64,000 nucleotides of DNA, taken from positions 62,001 to 126,000 of the forward strand of contig CADEFT010000020.1 in NCBI GenBank assembly GCA_902826685.1. The letters run 5' to 3'. The translations under genes and the position numbers were made by a program. Numbering within the stretch: position 1 is the stretch's first letter; the number at the start of each line of letters is the position of its first letter. The DNA is from an uncultured Acidobacteriota bacterium. GTDB lineage: Bacteria; Acidobacteriota; Terriglobia; Bryobacterales; Bryobacteraceae. Shown here in pieces: positions 1 to 7,123 of the stretch. A model generated the notes under the pieces. It ran no database searches. It was not told where the DNA came from and saw nothing but the letters and a program-made list of their open reading frames with translations.

Positions 1-939
1 GAATTCGGCGCCGGGCGCGGCGAGAACGTCTTCCCCGAACGGTTCGACTTCGATACCGATCCGCGAGGCGTCGAGGCCAAAGCTTCCGGCGGTGGATAGA
101 GTATCGACGATGTGGAGATGGTGGGCCCAGGTTTCGGCCCAATCCTCCCACGGATGGGCGCTGGCGTAAGAGGACACGAACCACTGCTGCCAATCGGGCG
201 CGGGGCCCTGATGGTAGTGGCGATCGAGGGCCGCGGCGTAATCCTGGCGCTCGTCGCCGAACAGGCTGCGGAACTCGTCGAGCCAACCGCCGCCGTCAAT
301 CAGCCTGTCCCAATAGTAGTGACCGGATTCATGCCGCAGATGGCCGAGCAGTGTGCGGTAAGGCTCGCCCATTTCGGTGCGGATGCGCTCGCGCGTGGGA
401 TCTTCGGCCTCTTCGATGTTGAGCGTGACGACGCCATCGGCGTGGCCGGTCACCACGCGCGGGCCGCCACCGGGCGTACGCAGAAATTCGAACGCCAGAC
501 CGCGCGCCGGATCTTCCTCCCGGGAGGCCACCGGCAGTTTCAAGCTCAGCAGCAATGCCACCAGCCGCCGCTTGGCGAAGCTGATGCGGCGGTAGCAATC
601 CGCGTCGGATGGTATCGACAGATTCGGAATCACACGGTCGAGACGGCAGGATCTACACAGCACCGGCCCTTCGCCGGCCGGTACCAGCCAGTTGCAGCCG
701 GAAGGCGAGTCCAGGTTGGCGCAACGTAAATAGGTGCCGGTAGCGCCCTGGATGAACCAAGTACCGGGTGCGCCCGCCGCGGGTTCCAGCGAAGCAACCA
801 AACCAAGATAAGGTTCAAAACCGAGCGCGGCGCCGCAACCGAGGCACTGGCTGTTGCGGAAGAAAACGGGCCGTCCGCAGCGGCAGTTGTAAGATCGCCG
901 GGCGTCCGGCGCGAGAATCGTCTCGGGAGTCAAAGTCAC
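1..939 (-). CDS. Zinc-ribbon putative metallopeptidase (Peptidase_Mx-like), 3' end beyond window
   Basis: The frame runs from a GTG at 939 to the window edge (313 codons, no stop), so the C-terminus is missing. The N-terminus has a zinc ribbon (C19, C21, C32, C35) and further Cys at 73, 82, 95 and 98. HESGH at 203-207 is a zincin HExxH, and acidic residues with WAETWAHH at about 265-274 could supply the third ligand. This matches what I know of the putative zinc-binding metallopeptidase family (Peptidase_Mx), common in soil bacteria and of unknown substrate. It lacks a signal peptide, so I infer a cytosolic protein. GTG was chosen because the frame is closed by a TAA 27 bases upstream and no ATG lies between. 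It follows the ADOP permease gene on the same strand by 46 bases. Confidence 0.8.
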   Translation of the reverse strand, partial: MTLTPETILAPDARRSYNCRCGRPVFFRNSQCLGCGAALGFEPYLGLVASLEPAAGAPGTWFIQGATGTYLRCANLDSPSGCNWLVPAGEGPVLCRSCRLDRVIPNLSIPSDADCYRRISFAKRRLVALLLSLKLPVASREEDPARGLAFEFLRTPGGGPRVVTGHADGVVTLNIEEAEDPTRERIRTEMGEPYRTLLGHLRHESGHYYWDRLIDGGGWLDEFRSLFGDERQDYAAALDRHYHQGPAPDWQQWFVSSYASAHPWEDWAETWAHHLHIVDTLSTAGSFGLDASRIGIEVEPFGEDVLAAPGAEF

Positions 940-985
940 GATTGGTCTCTGGCACGTCAGGTGCCATTAACCCCATCGTACTACC

Positions 986-3619
986 TCAATCGAGCCGCAG
1001 CGTCCGCAGCGGTTCCATTCTGGCGGCGCGAATCGCCGGCACCAGGCTCGCCAGCAGCGCCACGCCGCCCACGATTACCAGGGCGGAAACGTAGGTCGCC
1101 GGATCGGTGGCCTCGACGCCGAAAAGCAGGGATTGGAACAGTCGCGACGACCACCAGCCGCAGGCGACGCCGATCAGCAATCCGGCCCCGGTCATTTTCA
1201 ATGCCGCGGCGAGTACGCTATTGACGATGCTGGTCTGACCGGCGCCGAGCGCCATGCGGATGGCGATCTCGCGCCGGCGCCGCGTGACGATATAGGAGAT
1301 CACGCCGTAGAGTCCGCTGAGCACCAGCACCACGGCCAGGCAGGCGAACAGGGCCACCAGCCACGAATAGGCGCGGCGCATCCAGATCGACTGTTGCAGC
1401 CGTTCGGCCATGGTGGTGAGCCGCGTCACCGCCACGTCGGAATCCATCTGGCGCAGGATCTGGCGCGCGGGATTGGCGAGGCTGGCAGGTTCGACGGAGG
1501 TGCGGATCACGACCGACAGGGAGCCAATAGAGTTGGCGGCGAACGGCAGATAGACGGAAGGGCGCGAGGGCTGATCGAGTCCGTAGTCCTTCACATCGGC
1601 GATGACGCCCACCACTTCCATCCAGGGCTGATTCTTTCCGCCGTTGTAACGGATCCTTTTCCCCAGGGCGGCCTGATCGGACCACGACAGCCTGGCGAAC
1701 GCCTCATTGACGACGACCACCACCGGGCCCCCGCCGCGGCCGTCGGCATCGGTGAAAGTGCGGCCTGAGCGCAAGGTCATTCCCATCGCCTCAAGATATC
1801 CGGCGGTTACGATGCGTTGAAGCGTGACCGGGCTCGGGTCGCCGGAGCGCTTCGGCGGTGCGTTCTCCACTTCGAAAAAATTGCCCCAATGGCCGCCGAG
1901 CGGAGTGGCGCTGGTGGCGGCGGCGATTTCGGCGCCTGGCAGCGCGCGATGGCGCGCCAGCAGCTCGTCCACGAAGGCCCGCCGCTGCTCCGGCTTGCCA
2001 TACTTCGCATTGGGCAAGGCGATCTGATAGGTGAGGATGTTGGTGGCGCGGAAGCCGGGATCGACGTTTTCCACTTTGCGGAATGCCTGAATCAAAAGGC
2101 CGGCCGAGGTCAGAAGAACGGCGGAAAGAGCTACCTCGGCGGTGATGAGCCACTCGAGAGTCCTTCGCTGCCCGCCCGAATCGGACTGGCGCGCGCCGCC
2201 GTCCTGGAGGTCCGAACGGATATCGGCGCGCGACGTTTTCCAGGCCGGCCAAAGACCGAACAGGACCGCCGAGCCGACGGAAGCCGTCAGGCTGAAAAGC
2301 ACGAAACGCCAGTCGGCATCGAACCGCACCCAGTTGGGAAGCTGTTGGGAAGGCATGAGCGAAAGCAAACCCTGCAAGCCCCAACTTCCCAAGATCGTGC
2401 CTAGGATTCCACCCAGCGCGCCGAGCAGCAGGCTCTCGGTGACCAACTGGCGAACGATGCGCCATCGCGGAGCCCCGAGAGCCGAGCGAATGCCCATCTC
2501 GCGCGTGCGGGTCGCCCCGCGCGCCAGCATGATGCCGGCGATGTTGGCGCAAGCGATGGCGAGGACGAGTGCGACGGCGCCCAGCAGAATGTGTGTGGCC
2601 TGGCGGAAGTTGCCGACATACCATTCGCGCAGCGGCTGAACGGTGGGCGACGTGATCTTGTTCATGTCGCGCGTTCCGATCAGCGCCTTGTGAATACGCA
2701 GAAGATCCTCGCCCGCCTTGGCCTGGGCCGCCTGCGGCTTGAGACGGCCGACGCCGCCGAGGTACCAGCCGCCGTCGTCGCTGGCGTCCCGCGCGAGCGG
2801 TATCCACAACTCGGCCCGGTTGGGGAAGTCCACGCCGGGCGGCAGGACTCCGGCGATTTCGTAGGGCTCCGAGTTGAGGCGGATGGTCTTGCCGATCACG
2901 TCCTGGGCGCCGCCGAACCGGGCGAGCCAGAAGGCGTGGCCGATCACGGCGACCTTCGGACCGTTGGGACGGTCCTCTTGCGGAGTGAACCACCGGCCGA
3001 GTTGAGGCTGGATGCGTAGCACCTGCATCAGGTCGTGAGTGGCCCGGGCGCCCTGCACGGTCTCGGCGCCGTTCTCATCGGAAATCTGAAATCTGTTTTC
3101 CCAGAACGCGGCCATGCCTTCGAAGGATGAATTTCCCTGGCGCCAGGCGTGGAAATCGGGATAGGCGATGCCGGTCCGTTCCAGATTCCACTGCGGCGCC
3201 TTTTCGTTCAGATAGACCAGTTGTTCAGGGTCTTCAAAGGGGAGGGGCCGCAGGTAGAGGCCGCTGAACAAACTGAAGATGGCGGAGGTGCCGGCGATGC
3301 CGATGGCCAGCAGCGCCGTTACGGTCATGGTGAAGGCAGGCTGCCGGGCCAGCATGCGCGTGGCGAAGCGGATGTCGCGAATCAACGTATCCCATGAGAA
3401 TCCCATTCGAACCTCCCGGACCTGTTCCTTGACCTGCTCGATGCCGCCCATCTCGATCGCCGCGGCGCGGCGGGCTTCTGCGGCGTCCATGCCGGCGGCG
3501 GACTTCTCGCCGGCCAGCATCTCGCAATAGCCTTGCAACTCAGTGTCCAGATCCCGCTCGACGCGCCGGGAGTGGAAGAGATTGCGCCAGAGGCTGCGAG
3601 TTTTGGAATAGGCGCTCAC
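986..3619 (-). CDS. ADOP-type duplicated MacB/FtsX permease
   Basis: An 877-residue membrane protein. The first 80 residues are soluble and helical (motifs RRVERDLDTELQ and EARRAAAIEMGG), the usual head of the Acidobacterial Duplicated Orphan Permease family. Then come one TM (about 96-120), a periplasmic MacB-like domain, a three-helix FtsX block containing REMGIRSALGA, a second periplasmic domain and a second FtsX block with REIAIRMALGAG. Family knowledge: these are ABC-type permeases without an adjacent ATPase; the transported substrate is unknown. The start is taken as GTG 3619, eight bases after the padR stop, with GAG as ribosome site; a longer frame back to 3775 would run through padR and lacks permease features. 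Expression is presumably controlled by PadR. Confidence 0.9.
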   Translation of the reverse strand: MSAYSKTRSLWRNLFHSRRVERDLDTELQGYCEMLAGEKSAAGMDAAEARRAAAIEMGGIEQVKEQVREVRMGFSWDTLIRDIRFATRMLARQPAFTMTVTALLAIGIAGTSAIFSLFSGLYLRPLPFEDPEQLVYLNEKAPQWNLERTGIAYPDFHAWRQGNSSFEGMAAFWENRFQISDENGAETVQGARATHDLMQVLRIQPQLGRWFTPQEDRPNGPKVAVIGHAFWLARFGGAQDVIGKTIRLNSEPYEIAGVLPPGVDFPNRAELWIPLARDASDDGGWYLGGVGRLKPQAAQAKAGEDLLRIHKALIGTRDMNKITSPTVQPLREWYVGNFRQATHILLGAVALVLAIACANIAGIMLARGATRTREMGIRSALGAPRWRIVRQLVTESLLLGALGGILGTILGSWGLQGLLSLMPSQQLPNWVRFDADWRFVLFSLTASVGSAVLFGLWPAWKTSRADIRSDLQDGGARQSDSGGQRRTLEWLITAEVALSAVLLTSAGLLIQAFRKVENVDPGFRATNILTYQIALPNAKYGKPEQRRAFVDELLARHRALPGAEIAAATSATPLGGHWGNFFEVENAPPKRSGDPSPVTLQRIVTAGYLEAMGMTLRSGRTFTDADGRGGGPVVVVVNEAFARLSWSDQAALGKRIRYNGGKNQPWMEVVGVIADVKDYGLDQPSRPSVYLPFAANSIGSLSVVIRTSVEPASLANPARQILRQMDSDVAVTRLTTMAERLQQSIWMRRAYSWLVALFACLAVVLVLSGLYGVISYIVTRRRREIAIRMALGAGQTSIVNSVLAAALKMTGAGLLIGVACGWWSSRLFQSLLFGVEATDPATYVSALVIVGGVALLASLVPAIRAARMEPLRTLRLD

Positions 3620-3627
3620 GGGTACTC

Positions 3628-3945
3628 TCAGGCTTGAAGGGCGGCAGCGATCGCGATCGAGATGCGCCGCCACTCGGTGGTTTCCGATTTTAACTGGCGC
3701 CTGCCCGGCGGTGTGAGCCGGTAGAACTTCGCCTTGCGATTGTTGTCCGATTCGCCCCACGAAGAGGCAAGCCATCCGGCTTCTTCCATGCGATGCAGGG
3801 CGGGGAACAGCGAGCCCGGCTTGACGAGGAACGTGCCCTGTGTCACTTGTTCGATGCGGCGGGAAATGCCGAGTCCATGCATGGCGCCGGGGGCGAGCGC
3901 GTTGAGGATGAGCAGATCGAGCGTGCCTTGCAAAAGATTGGGCAT
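3628..3945 (-). CDS. PadR-family transcriptional regulator
   Basis: A 105-residue winged-helix protein beginning MPNLLQGTLDLLIL, with PGSLFPALHRMEEAGWL forming the recognition helix and wing and FYRLTPPGRRQL at the end of the wing. Length and sequence match the acidobacterial PadR subfamily that sits immediately upstream of ADOP permeases; its stop is eight bases before the permease GTG. Family members repress their own operon and are released by small ligands or protein signals; the ligand here is unknown. The promoter and two 23-bp operators upstream (see the separate entries) support autoregulation. Confidence 0.92.
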   Translation of the reverse strand: MPNLLQGTLDLLILNALAPGAMHGLGISRRIEQVTQGTFLVKPGSLFPALHRMEEAGWLASSWGESDNNRKAKFYRLTPPGRRQLKSETTEWRRISIAIAAALQA

Positions 3946-3967
3946 TCCTATAGAGCCTCTATAGGAG
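3945..3967. promoter_or_regulatory. PadR operator 1 (TTCCTA-N11-TAGGAG, palindromic core)
   Basis: The plus strand at 3947-3965 reads CCTATAGAG C CTCTATAGG, a perfect 19-base palindrome with one central base. It covers the expected transcription start and reaches the padR start codon, so a bound dimer would block initiation. Described as half sites it is TTCCTA-N11-TAGGAG. Confidence 0.7.
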
Positions 3968-3994
3968 TATGGGGACGCTCCTACAGAATGTCAA
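3966..3994 (-). promoter_or_regulatory. Sigma-70 promoter of the padR-ADOP operon
   Basis: On the minus strand TTGACA (3994-3989) is followed by exactly 17 bases and CATACT (3971-3966). The -35 is a perfect consensus and the -10 matches at four of six positions, with the ideal spacer. Transcription would start near 3959, about 14 bases before the padR ATG and inside the first operator. Confidence 0.75.
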
Positions 3995-4000
3995 TAGGAG
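3978..4000. promoter_or_regulatory. PadR operator 2 (CTCCTA-N11-TAGGAG)
   Basis: The half sites CTCCTA (3978-3983) and TAGGAG (3995-4000) are separated by 11 bases, the same geometry as operator 1 and offset from it by exactly 33 bases, about three helical turns. The site includes the -35 hexamer. I infer cooperative binding of two PadR dimers on one face of the DNA. Confidence 0.6.
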
Positions 4001-4036
4001 TCCCAAAGGCGGACACCCGTTCCCGCCAGCGGACAC

Positions 4037-5086
4037 TTATTGCACCTGGATCTGGCGATCGGAGCCGCGCTCAAACAGCGTGATGCGCCCATCGCGCACC
4101 GCGACCCGTTCCACACCCTGGAACTCCTTCGGGATTTTCACGAGGAAACCCTGGTAAGAGCGCGTCTCGGTCTGCCCGGCGTCGAGATAGGCGAACAGAC
4201 GCCGTCCGAAGATGCGCCCTTTCTCCATCAGCACCGGGAACGGCTGATGAAGACCGGTGGTGCCGAACTCGAGTCCGCGCGCCTTGGGACGTCCGTTCTC
4301 CACATGCCGCCAGGCGTTGAACCAAGGATAATCGGCGGTTTTCCAGACATAGCCGAGCAGCAGTTCGCTCGTGACGCTCGCCGCGGTGGTCCAGCCCCAC
4401 TCGTCGTCGACGACGTAGGACACGACGTTCGGCATTGGGTCGTCCTTGAGGTGGCGCAGGTTCACCGCCATGCCGTCCTTCAACGCCTGCGGCCAGACGA
4501 CGGTGGGATGCTCCGGATTCGGCATCGGGCTCGACTGCATGAATCCCTGCCGCGCGTTGGCGTCGATGAGGGTGGCTTCGTCGAGAAACGGCGGCCCGAT
4601 GGTGGGATGTTGCACCATGTTATAGGGCCGGCCCAGCTTATTACGGTTGGTGGCCGATTCGGTCACGGTGAAGATGGCGCCGGATTCCGAGAGGCGCACC
4701 TCGCGTTTGACCTCGATGCCGGCCATGGGGAGCAGGGCGGACATGCGGGTGAGCCGGGCGCTTTCCGATTCGACGTTCCAGACGACGCGCGTCGCTTCGC
4801 CGTGGAACCACATGCCGTTGTTCTTTTCGGCATCGGAGGGGGCGCCCCAGCGATCGAGGCACAGGAAATGGCCCATGGGGCGCGGCTCGGCGGGTCCGCC
4901 GGGACTCTCCCACCGGAAGGGGTTGACGCTCGAGTCCTTGAGATGGAAATCCACGATCGATCCGCCCGCGATGTCGATCGTCAATTGGCCCGCCATGACG
5001 ACGGCGCGCCTGCCGTTTACGGTCGATTCGCCGAAGGCGGGCAGCGCGGCCACGCAGGCCAGAATCGAAAAGGACGCGATTTTCAT
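4037..5086 (-). CDS. Secreted protein of likely galactose-mutarotase-like fold, function unknown
   Basis: A 349-residue protein whose first 20 residues are a Sec signal peptide (MKIASFSILACVAALPAFGE). The mature part is rich in beta-strands, with GIEVKREVRLSESG, NMVQHPTIGPP, DEWGWTT and a closing segment LDAGQTETRSYQGF that looks like the aromatic/acidic end of mutarotase-type (aldose-1-epimerase superfamily) sandwiches. I cannot assign a reaction. The frame is open to 5443, but the residues before M120 of that longer frame are Arg/Pro-rich antisense of vapC, so the ATG at 5086 with the signal peptide is the start. It lies alone between the divergent padR operon and vapBC. Confidence 0.7.
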   Translation of the reverse strand: MKIASFSILACVAALPAFGESTVNGRRAVVMAGQLTIDIAGGSIVDFHLKDSSVNPFRWESPGGPAEPRPMGHFLCLDRWGAPSDAEKNNGMWFHGEATRVVWNVESESARLTRMSALLPMAGIEVKREVRLSESGAIFTVTESATNRNKLGRPYNMVQHPTIGPPFLDEATLIDANARQGFMQSSPMPNPEHPTVVWPQALKDGMAVNLRHLKDDPMPNVVSYVVDDEWGWTTAASVTSELLLGYVWKTADYPWFNAWRHVENGRPKARGLEFGTTGLHQPFPVLMEKGRIFGRRLFAYLDAGQTETRSYQGFLVKIPKEFQGVERVAVRDGRITLFERGSDRQIQVQ

Positions 5087-5112
5087 AATCCCCGAAAGTA
5101 ACACATTACCTG

Positions 5113-5550
5113 TCAGGGGGCGGTGAACGGGTTGCGTACGGTGAGGCCGGGGAAACGCGAGAAATCGCGATCGGCGGAAATCAGCGTGGAGACGCCGTTG
5201 GCCAGGCAGATCGCCGCGATTCGGGCGTCGTGAATCATGGGGCCGGCGATTGCGGAAGCGGCGATGAGGCCGCGCAGGGCCGGCCAGTATCCGGCGGCTT
5301 CCCCAATCAGGCGCAGGCTTGGCGATTCGAACCATACTTCGAGATCGGCGACGGCCCGGACGGCCGGGGTGGGAGGCTTGAACGCTCTGGGATGGGTCAC
5401 GACGGAGAAAAATTCGTGAACGCAGGGCCAGGGAATCGCCCAAGCGCTATGGCCTTCCGCCAGGGAGACGAGACATTCGGCCGCGCGGGTGTGCCACGGC
5501 GAATCCTTACGATGGGCGTAGACTAGGATGTTGGTATCGACCGCGATCAC
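5113..5550 (-). CDS. vapC: VapC-type PIN-domain toxin
   Basis: A 145-residue PIN-domain protein starting VIAVDTNILVYAHR. The four acidic residues expected for the metal-binding RNase site are present at D5, E46, D108 and D127. Family knowledge: VapC toxins cut tRNA or rRNA and are neutralised by the cognate VapB. The GTG start overlaps the vapB stop in a GTGA arrangement (5547-5550), typical of translationally coupled vapBC pairs. The frame continues upstream as antisense of no value; the PIN motif requires the GTG start. The toxin appears intact. Confidence 0.9.
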   Translation of the reverse strand: MIAVDTNILVYAHRKDSPWHTRAAECLVSLAEGHSAWAIPWPCVHEFFSVVTHPRAFKPPTPAVRAVADLEVWFESPSLRLIGEAAGYWPALRGLIAASAIAGPMIHDARIAAICLANGVSTLISADRDFSRFPGLTVRNPFTAP

Positions 5551-5789
5551 TCTGGAATTCCGCCGCGGCCTTCGTAGATCATCTCCCGGATCCGGGACCA
5601 GTCGTGAACCAGTTGGCCTTCGCCTTGAAAACCAAATGGCTTCAGGCGGAAGCGGCCTGCCTGCCTGGGTTGCGTGAGGGCTTGCCTGAGGCCGGACTCG
5701 AATAACTCGCGCAATGGGATTCCGCGCTCGGCACAATGCTTCTTTGCCGCCCGGAAGAGGGAATCCGGAATCTCCACGGTGGTCTTCAT
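5547..5789 (-). CDS. vapB: VapB-type antitoxin (ribbon-helix-helix)
   Basis: An 80-residue protein. The N-terminus MKTTVEIPDSLFRAAKK is the beta-strand and first helix of a ribbon-helix-helix DNA-binding domain, and the acidic, aromatic C-terminal half (HDWSRIREMIYEG) would thread into the VapC active-site groove. It precedes vapC with a four-base overlap. GAGG of the ribosome site lies inside the palindromic operator, so binding of VapB or VapBC at 5792-5821 would shut the pair off. Confidence 0.88.
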   Translation of the reverse strand: MKTTVEIPDSLFRAAKKHCAERGIPLRELFESGLRQALTQPRQAGRFRLKPFGFQGEGQLVHDWSRIREMIYEGRGGIPE

Positions 5790-5791
5790 AT

Positions 5792-5821
5792 CCTCAAATT
5801 ACCATATTTATGGATTTGAGG
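5792..5821. promoter_or_regulatory. Palindromic vapBC operator
   Basis: The outer arms CCTCAAAT (5792-5799) and ATTTGAGG (5814-5821) are perfect inverted repeats, and the inner arms CCATA/TATGG (5802-5806 and 5809-5813) are also complementary. It begins three bases upstream of the vapB ATG and includes its ribosome site. The position and nested symmetry fit autoregulation by a ribbon-helix-helix antitoxin. Confidence 0.65.
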
Positions 5822-5837
5822 TAAGGGAATATGGGCC

Positions 5838-7082
5838 TTAGCTCTTCCCCTTTGGCCACGCCACGCCCTGATCCTTCTTCGACACCGGGCCCACGCCTTT
5901 AAAAACGAACTTCTGCACGCGCTGGCCGCGATAGGTTTCGGTGGTGTAGAGATTGCCCTTGGTGTCGGTTGCGATGCTGTGGGGCGCATAGAACTGGCCG
6001 GCCTGCCTGCCGCCGTCGCCGAAGCTGGTGAGTACCTGTAGCGTTTCGCGGTCGAGCACATGCACTTTCATGTTCGATCCGTCGGCGACGTAGAGGTACT
6101 TCTGCTTGGCGTCGCGCGAGAGGGCGATATCGAATACGGCGCCGTCGCCGAGCGTGTTCTTTTCGATGAAGGCTTCCTTGAGGTAGGTGCCGTCGGTCTT
6201 GAAGGCCTGAATGCGGTCGTTGGTGCGGTCGCAGACGTAGAGCGTTCCGTCGCTCGCCAACTGCACACAATGCACCGGCGTGCGGAATTGCTTGGCGGGC
6301 GGGTCGGCGGGATTGTAGGGCGGCAACTGGGTATCGTCGGGCTTGTTGCCATAGGCGCCCCAGTGCCGCTTGTATTTGCCGCTATCGGCGTCATAGACGA
6401 TGACGCGGCGGTTGCCGTAGCCATCGGCCACGTAGAGCTCATTGGCTTTGGGATCCACCAGGGTTTTGGCGGGCAGGCGCAGGTTGGCGGTGTCGTTGCT
6501 GCCCTTGCTCAGGTTGGGCTTGCCGATCTGCATCATGAATTTGCCGGCCTGGGTGAACTTGAGCACCGTGCTGTCGTGGACGGGACCGATGGCGGCCATG
6601 CGGCTCTCATCGTGGGCGAGGGCGGCGGGCTGCCGGCCGCGGCCGTTGCCACCGATCCAGATGTTGCCTTTGTGGTCGACATCGATGCCGTGATTGGAGG
6701 ACGGCCACTCGAAACCATCGCCATCGTTGCCGCCCCAGGAATTCACCAGGTCGCCGGCGGCGTTGAATTCGAGCACGGGCGGGGCGGGAGTGCAGCAGGC
6801 CGAGGCGGGTGGATTCCACGTCTGGTAGCGCTCCTTCTCTTCGAGCGAGCCGGGGCGGTGGATGATCCAAACGTGATCGCGCGCATCGACGGCGACTCCG
6901 ATGACCGCGCCGATCACCCAGTGATTGGGCAGGGGCTTGGGCCAGAACGGGTCGACTTCGAATTGCGGTGCCTGCACATTGGCGGCTTCGACCCGCGACC
7001 TTCGTTCGAGCATCGAGGAACCAATGGCGAGGGCGGCAATTGCGCCGCAGAGTGCGAGGCCGTAGTAGTGTGTCCGCTTCAT
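5838..7082 (-). CDS. Secreted six-bladed beta-propeller (NHL-repeat) protein
   Basis: A 414-residue protein with an N-terminal signal or anchor (LALCGAIAALAIGSSM) followed by NHL-type blades. Recurrent elements are GVAVDARDHVWIIHR, HGIDVDHKGNIWIGG, LYVADGYGNRRVIVYD, LYVCDRTNDRIQAF and HSIATDTKGNLYTTE. Family knowledge: such exported propellers are numerous in Acidobacteria and resemble the peptidyl-alpha-hydroxyglycine lyase fold, but most have no tested activity. It is divergent from the HupE-like gene, with only 41 bases between start codons. Confidence 0.8.
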   Translation of the reverse strand: MKRTHYYGLALCGAIAALAIGSSMLERRSRVEAANVQAPQFEVDPFWPKPLPNHWVIGAVIGVAVDARDHVWIIHRPGSLEEKERYQTWNPPASACCTPAPPVLEFNAAGDLVNSWGGNDGDGFEWPSSNHGIDVDHKGNIWIGGNGRGRQPAALAHDESRMAAIGPVHDSTVLKFTQAGKFMMQIGKPNLSKGSNDTANLRLPAKTLVDPKANELYVADGYGNRRVIVYDADSGKYKRHWGAYGNKPDDTQLPPYNPADPPAKQFRTPVHCVQLASDGTLYVCDRTNDRIQAFKTDGTYLKEAFIEKNTLGDGAVFDIALSRDAKQKYLYVADGSNMKVHVLDRETLQVLTSFGDGGRQAGQFYAPHSIATDTKGNLYTTETYRGQRVQKFVFKGVGPVSKKDQGVAWPKGKS

Positions 7083-7123
7083 GGCGTAGGCTATGATACA
7101 CGATTCAGTTTCGAGGCAACAAC

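Noticed and set aside
1..6. EcoRI site GAATTC at the very first bases, suggesting a cloned fragment end
   Set aside because: One hexamer at a window edge is weak evidence; the metallopeptidase frame runs through it normally.
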